From: Pontibacter coccineus
GTDB taxonomy: Bacteria; Bacteroidota; Bacteroidia; Cytophagales; Hymenobacteraceae
DNA length: 64,000 nt
Direction: 5' to 3'
NCBI RefSeq assembly: GCF_030546575.1
Contig: NZ_JAUOTN010000011.1
Span: forward strand, 112,926-176,925
The notes under the pieces were generated by a model, which was given only the letters and a program-made list of their open reading frames with translations, had not been told where the DNA came from and made no database searches. This document shows positions 60,586 through 64,000 of the stretch, piece by piece. The stretch's first letter is position 1. The number at the start of each line of letters is the position of its first letter. The translations under genes were made by a program, and so were the position numbers.

Positions 60586-62235
60586 ATGTATAAGAAGTTA
60601 ATAGCTGGCGTCCTTGCCGGCAGCCTAGCCCTGACCCTCTTTTCCTTTAAGTCAGAGTCAGAGCGCTATTTCGAAATCGCCAAAAACCTCGACGTTTTTG
60701 CCACGCTTTTCAAAGAAGTAAACACCTATTATGTAGACGAGGTGCCGCCCGCCAAACTGGTGCGCACAGGTATAGACGCGATGCTCAAGTCGCTCGACCC
60801 CTATACCAACTACATTCCCGAAGACGATATTGAAGATTTCCGCACCATGACCACCGGACAGTACGGCGGCATAGGCGCACTCATTGGCAGCCGCGACAAC
60901 AAAATTGTGGTGCAGATGCCCTATGAGAATTCTCCGGCACACAAGGCGGGCCTGGTAATCGGCGACGAAATCATGAAGATAGACGGGGTAAACGTTTCCA
61001 GTAAGACTACTTCTGAGGTGAGCAAACTGCTGAAGGGGCAGGCCAACTCTACTGTAAAACTTGAAGTGCGCAGTTATGGGCAGTCGAAGCCAAGAACGGT
61101 GGAGCTCACCCGTGCCAATATTATGGTGGACAACGTGCCTTATTATGGCATGATCGACAACGAGATCGGCTATTTCCAGCTGTCAGGCTTCACAGTGGAC
61201 GCTTCGAAGGAGGTAAGAACGGCTGTGCAAAAACTGAAAGAGCAGGGTGCCAAAAAGATCATCTTTGATTTGCGCGACAATCCGGGTGGCTTGCTGCACG
61301 AAGCAGTAAACATCTCCAACCTGTTTGTGGACAAAGGCAGTGACATTGTAAGTACCAAAGGCAAAGTAAAGGAGTGGAACAAAACCTACAAAGCACTGGA
61401 TGAGCCACTCGACAAAGAGGTTCCGATGGTGATTCTGACCAGTTCGCGCAGTGCCTCGGCTTCCGAAATTGTGGCCGGTGTGATGCAGGACTATGACCGG
61501 GCTGTGCTGGTAGGGGAGCGTACTTTCGGCAAAGGCCTGGTACAGGCGACACGTCCGCTTTCCTACAACTCACAACTAAAGGTAACAACCGCCAAATACT
61601 ACATCCCGAGCGGCCGTAGCATACAGGCCATCGACTACCAGCACCGCAACGAAGACGGCAGCGCCGGCAAAATTCCGGATTCGCTTAAAGTAGCCCATAA
61701 AACAGCCGGTGGCCGCATCGTCTACGATGGCGGTGGCGTTAGCCCGGATGTGGAGGTTACCCGCAAGGATTACTCCGAAATTGCCAGAACAATCGCGGTC
61801 AAAGGATACTTCTTTGAGTACGCCAATAAGTATAGAGCAGAAAATCCGACTATACCTTCAGCCAAGCAGTTTAAGTTGACCGACGCCGACTACCAGAAGT
61901 TCATCGCTTTCCTGGATAAAAAAGATGTGAACTACACAACCAAAGTAGAGCGTGAGCTGGAAGAGCTGACTGAGCAGGCGAAGGATGGCAAGCACCTGGA
62001 GGACATCAAGCTGGAGCTAGATGCAATTAAGAAAAAGGTATCTCATAACAAGTCGAATGACCTGATGCGCTTCCGAACTGAGATACAGGAGATGCTGGAG
62101 GCAGAAATCGCTTCTCGCTATTATCTGCAGAAAGGCTACATCGAGTCTTCATTCGATGACGATCCGGATATCCTGATGGCCAAACGTGTGCTCAGCAATC
62201 AGCAGGAGTATGCATCATACCTGAAAGTGAAGTGA
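60586..62235 (+). CDS. ctpA: C-terminal processing protease (S41, CtpA-like)
   Basis: This 549-residue periplasmic serine protease cleaves near C-termini of exported proteins. It has an N-terminal signal or anchor segment and a PDZ domain (about residues 85-170, GIGALIGSRDNKIVVQMPYENSPAHKAGLVIGDEIMKIDGVNV). The tail-specific protease domain follows. The catalytic Ser is in TSSRSASASEIVAG near residue 290, with the general-base Lys in FGKGLVQ near 313. A helical C-terminal region follows. It lies in the rpmH-rnpA cluster and has its own terminator. Confidence 0.93.
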   Translation: MYKKLIAGVLAGSLALTLFSFKSESERYFEIAKNLDVFATLFKEVNTYYVDEVPPAKLVRTGIDAMLKSLDPYTNYIPEDDIEDFRTMTTGQYGGIGALIGSRDNKIVVQMPYENSPAHKAGLVIGDEIMKIDGVNVSSKTTSEVSKLLKGQANSTVKLEVRSYGQSKPRTVELTRANIMVDNVPYYGMIDNEIGYFQLSGFTVDASKEVRTAVQKLKEQGAKKIIFDLRDNPGGLLHEAVNISNLFVDKGSDIVSTKGKVKEWNKTYKALDEPLDKEVPMVILTSSRSASASEIVAGVMQDYDRAVLVGERTFGKGLVQATRPLSYNSQLKVTTAKYYIPSGRSIQAIDYQHRNEDGSAGKIPDSLKVAHKTAGGRIVYDGGGVSPDVEVTRKDYSEIARTIAVKGYFFEYANKYRAENPTIPSAKQFKLTDADYQKFIAFLDKKDVNYTTKVERELEELTEQAKDGKHLEDIKLELDAIKKKVSHNKSNDLMRFRTEIQEMLEAEIASRYYLQKGYIESSFDDDPDILMAKRVLSNQQEYASYLKVK

Positions 62236-62255
62236 GAAGACAAGGTATAAGTACA

Positions 62256-62288
62256 AAGGGTGATGCCGGTCCGGTGTCACCTTTTTTG
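62256..62288 (+). terminator. ctpA: Terminator of ctpA
   Basis: AAAGGGTGATGCCGG and CCGGTGTCACCTTT form a long stem, followed by TTTTG. The T-tract overlaps the tsaB promoter. Confidence 0.85.
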
Positions 62289-62315
62289 TTTCCTGCTCTT
62301 TCGGACGTACTTTTG
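62285..62315 (+). promoter_or_regulatory. tsaB: Promoter of tsaB
   Basis: TTTG (62285-62288) and TACTTTTG (62308-62315) are separated by 19 bases, 26 bases before the ATG. The -33 sits in the T-tract of the ctpA terminator. Confidence 0.62.
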
Positions 62316-62341
62316 TGATACCATTCAACACAAGTTCAATT

Positions 62342-63040
62342 ATGCCACTACTGCTCGCACTCGAAACCTCATCCAACGTATGTTCTGTTGCCTTATATAA
62401 AGGAGCGGATCTGCTGGGGGCTTCTGAGTTGCAGATCGAAAAGTCTCACTCGTCACATATCACGGTCATGATCTCGCAGTTGGTCGAGAATTGTGGCTAT
62501 ACCTTGCACGACTTGAGCGTTGTGGCTGTTTCCGGAGGACCCGGTTCCTATACCGGTTTGCGTATCGGGAGTTCAACCGCCAAAGGCCTCTGCTATTCAC
62601 TCGATATTCCGCTGCTGGAAGTGTCTACTTTATATGGGTTGGCTAAGCAGGCCATAGATGGAGTGCCGAATGCACAGGATTATCTGTTCTGCCCGATGAT
62701 AGACGCCCGCCGTATGGAAGTCTATACCTGTCTGCTCAATGCTGACCTGGAAGAGCAACTGCCTGTAGCGCCCATGGTGTTAGACGAACAAAGTTTTCAG
62801 GAAGAGTTAGCACACCAGCCGATCATTTTCTTTGGCAATGGCGCCGCCAAGTTCAAAAAGCTGCAGGAGGGAAATGCAAATGCGCTGTTTATAGATAGCA
62901 TACAACCATCAGCCAAGCCAATCGGACAGCTGGCAATGGCGAAGTACGAACAGCAGGCCTTTGAAGACGTGGCCTATTATGAACCCTTCTATCTAAAGGA
63001 TGTTTATATAACAAGTCCTACTAAGAACACGATTAAATAA
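62342..63040 (+). CDS. tsaB: tRNA threonylcarbamoyladenosine biosynthesis protein TsaB
   Basis: TsaB supports the TsaD-dependent t6A modification of ANN-decoding tRNAs. The 232 residues start at ATG 62342 (MPLLLALETSSNVCSVALYK); an upstream ATG at 62315 is in the promoter. Family marks are LETSSNVCSVAL for the ASKHA fold and SGGPGSYTGLRIGSSTAKGL. CPMIDARRMEVYTCL follows near the middle. The DUF2480 gene follows after 9 bases. Confidence 0.95.
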   Translation: MPLLLALETSSNVCSVALYKGADLLGASELQIEKSHSSHITVMISQLVENCGYTLHDLSVVAVSGGPGSYTGLRIGSSTAKGLCYSLDIPLLEVSTLYGLAKQAIDGVPNAQDYLFCPMIDARRMEVYTCLLNADLEEQLPVAPMVLDEQSFQEELAHQPIIFFGNGAAKFKKLQEGNANALFIDSIQPSAKPIGQLAMAKYEQQAFEDVAYYEPFYLKDVYITSPTKNTIK

Positions 63041-63049
63041 GCTAAAGCA

Positions 63050-63562
63050 ATGTCAGATATAATTAACAAGGTAGCGCAAAGCGCACTCGTGACCCTCAAC
63101 CTGGAAGAGCTGCTTCATCCGGGTGAGCGTGTAGTATATGATATAAAGGACAACCTGTTTCAGGGCCTGATCCTGCGCGAAAAGGATTTCCGGGCTTTCG
63201 TGAAAGACCATGACTGGTCGGCATATGCCGGAAAGAACGTCGCCATCATTTGCTCTGTAGATGCCATTGTACCAACCTGGGCCTATATGCTACTTGCCAC
63301 CAAGCTGCAGCCACATGCTAACTACTATGTATTCGGCGATCTGGAAGCATTGGAGCAAGCGCTGATGCAGGAAGCAATTGCCAAAATAGAACCGGAAGAA
63401 TACCGCGATGGCAAAGTAGTTATAAAAGGATGCGGCAGTATACCTGTGCCAACCTATGCTTATGTTGAGATCATGCGGAAACTATCGCCGGTAGTGAGTA
63501 GCCTGATGTACGGCGAGCCATGCAGCACGGTGCCTTTATATAAGAGACCAAAGACAGCATAA
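63050..63562 (+). CDS. DUF2480-family protein
   Basis: This is a 170-residue cytoplasmic protein with no signal peptide. The ordered blocks NLEELLHPGERVVYDIKDNL, LREKDFRAFVKDHDW, VAIICSVDAIVPTWAYMLLATKL and GCGSIPVPTYAYVEIMRKLSP are those of DUF2480, a family found in Bacteroidota with unknown function. Its 9-base distance from tsaB argues for co-transcription. A terminator-like hairpin lies 25 bases after the stop. Confidence 0.9.
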   Translation: MSDIINKVAQSALVTLNLEELLHPGERVVYDIKDNLFQGLILREKDFRAFVKDHDWSAYAGKNVAIICSVDAIVPTWAYMLLATKLQPHANYYVFGDLEALEQALMQEAIAKIEPEEYRDGKVVIKGCGSIPVPTYAYVEIMRKLSPVVSSLMYGEPCSTVPLYKRPKTA

Positions 63563-63586
63563 GTAAATACAGGAATTCATTATTGT

Positions 63587-63618
63587 AAAAAAGCCTTTTC
63601 CGAAACGAGAGGGCTTTT
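63587..63618 (+). terminator. Terminator of the DUF2480 gene
   Basis: AAAAGCC(TTTTC) and (GAGA)GGGCTTTT form a short stem. A modest T run follows. Confidence 0.65.
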
Positions 63619-63702
63619 ACTTTGTAATGGGGGTGAGAGGCTAGATAAACAGTCGCCATTCATACAGTATGAAGAAAGAAGTGAGTTTTCAGAAAAAAAT
63701 AA

Positions 63703-63906
63703 GTGAGTAAGGAACTTTCAGAGGAGTTATTACTGTTACAATCTAGCGCAGCAAGTACTGGGGCGCCAGGCATAGGGAATTCCCACAGAAAGCGAAAGCT
63801 ATCTCCTTATGCTATTACAGACCACACAATCTTTATAGAGGGTTTTGAAGGCTCAGAAAACAAACTGTACTTTTGGCAATGCGGGTTAAATGACCTTTAT
63901 TTCTAA
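63703..63906 (+). CDS. Doubtful small open frame
   Basis: A 67-codon frame with GTG start (MSKELSEELLLLQSSAASTG) has no family features, no clear promoter and no terminator before the window end. Its composition is unlike neighbouring genes. It is listed only because nothing else occupies 63620-64000. Confidence 0.2.
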   Translation: MSKELSEELLLLQSSAASTGAPGIGNSHRKRKLSPYAITDHTIFIEGFEGSENKLYFWQCGLNDLYF

Positions 63907-64000
63907 AAGCAGGTAAGCGCCTGAAAAAACTTTGAGATTATTTGAAAGATTTCGGTGGTGCCACACAGACAGTTAGGCGGAACCGCCCGGGGGCGGCGGG

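Larger units (their letters stand above)
1..64000. repeat. Window-wide dispersed AGGTATA/TATACCT motif
   Basis: The heptamer AGGTATA (reverse complement TATACCT) occurs by eye about thirty times in the first 11 kb and at similar density elsewhere, in both orientations, inside genes and between them. The most common extended form is CAGGTATAG. Chance predicts about one or two copies per 11 kb on the two strands. See findings. Confidence 0.85.

Overview
The window is ordinary chromosome from a Bacteroidota bacterium, most likely a Cytophagia member of the Hymenobacteraceae (Pontibacter-like). This is an inference from four things. Genes for gliding and type IX secretion are present (gldB, gldD, gldE). 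The synteny mutY-ssb-gldE-gldD is conserved. Small ribosomal proteins of the phylum are encoded. Promoters carry TAnnTTTG-like -7 boxes, and strong Shine-Dalgarno sequences are nearly absent. I see no phage, transposase, CRISPR array, rRNA operon or plasmid function.

Layout. 1-2.3 kb: end of a fatty acid beta-oxidation cluster (thiolase, acyl-CoA dehydrogenase). 2.4-9.2 kb: a GT2 glycosyltransferase, an exported protein, an acyl-CoA thioesterase, a minus-strand cobalamin riboswitch with no corrinoid gene behind it, recG, and two related lipoproteins. 9.2-13.5 kb: gldD, gldE, ssb, mutY and an HU-like protein. 13.5-20.7 kb: a TPR protein, a 29-residue ribosomal protein, rng, a beta-barrel protein, gldB, a GT4 glycosyltransferase, a Spy/CpxP-like protein and nth. 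20.7-25 kb: an ECF sigma factor with a small overlapping partner, a truncated haemoglobin, an MFS exporter and the ribosomal protein bTHX. 25-37 kb: uvrA, tpiA, a DUF6150-like protein, prmA, a 1595-residue exported protein, plsY and an M20 dipeptidase. 37-43 kb: three beta-barrel paralogues, yifB/comM, and a 1.3-kb gene-free zone full of small repeats. 42.8-49.5 kb: gmhA, an MsbA-type ABC exporter, a Wzi-like outer-membrane protein, upp, a GNAT enzyme and a small membrane protein. 49.5-55 kb: a DEAD-box helicase, a lipoprotein serpin, pyrC, a zinc-ribbon protein and tRNA-His. 55-64 kb: a PfkB kinase, a small Asn-rich protein, a flavoprotein reductase, an M61 peptidase, then rpmH-rnpA-ctpA-tsaB and a DUF2480 protein.

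The genes are mostly housekeeping: DNA repair (recG, mutY, nth, uvrA, ssb), RNA metabolism (rng, rnpA, DEAD-box helicase), envelope and lipid functions (plsY, msbA-like, gmhA, Wzi-like), and gliding/T9SS. Most transcription units end in clear intrinsic terminators.

The most unusual signal is not a gene. The heptamer AGGTATA (reverse complement TATACCT), often extended to CAGGTATAG, recurs throughout coding and non-coding DNA in both orientations. By eye there are about thirty copies in the first 11 kb, where chance predicts one or two. It forces rare ATA isoleucine codons and even supplies stop codons, and it deserves a genome-wide test. Other notable items are the orphan cobalamin riboswitch, a terminator-like hairpin whose U-tract runs into the nth start codon, a nested inverted-repeat element with a second copy 12 kb away, a lipoprotein serpin with a readable reactive-centre loop, and a frame-shifted duplicate of a small gene's tail.
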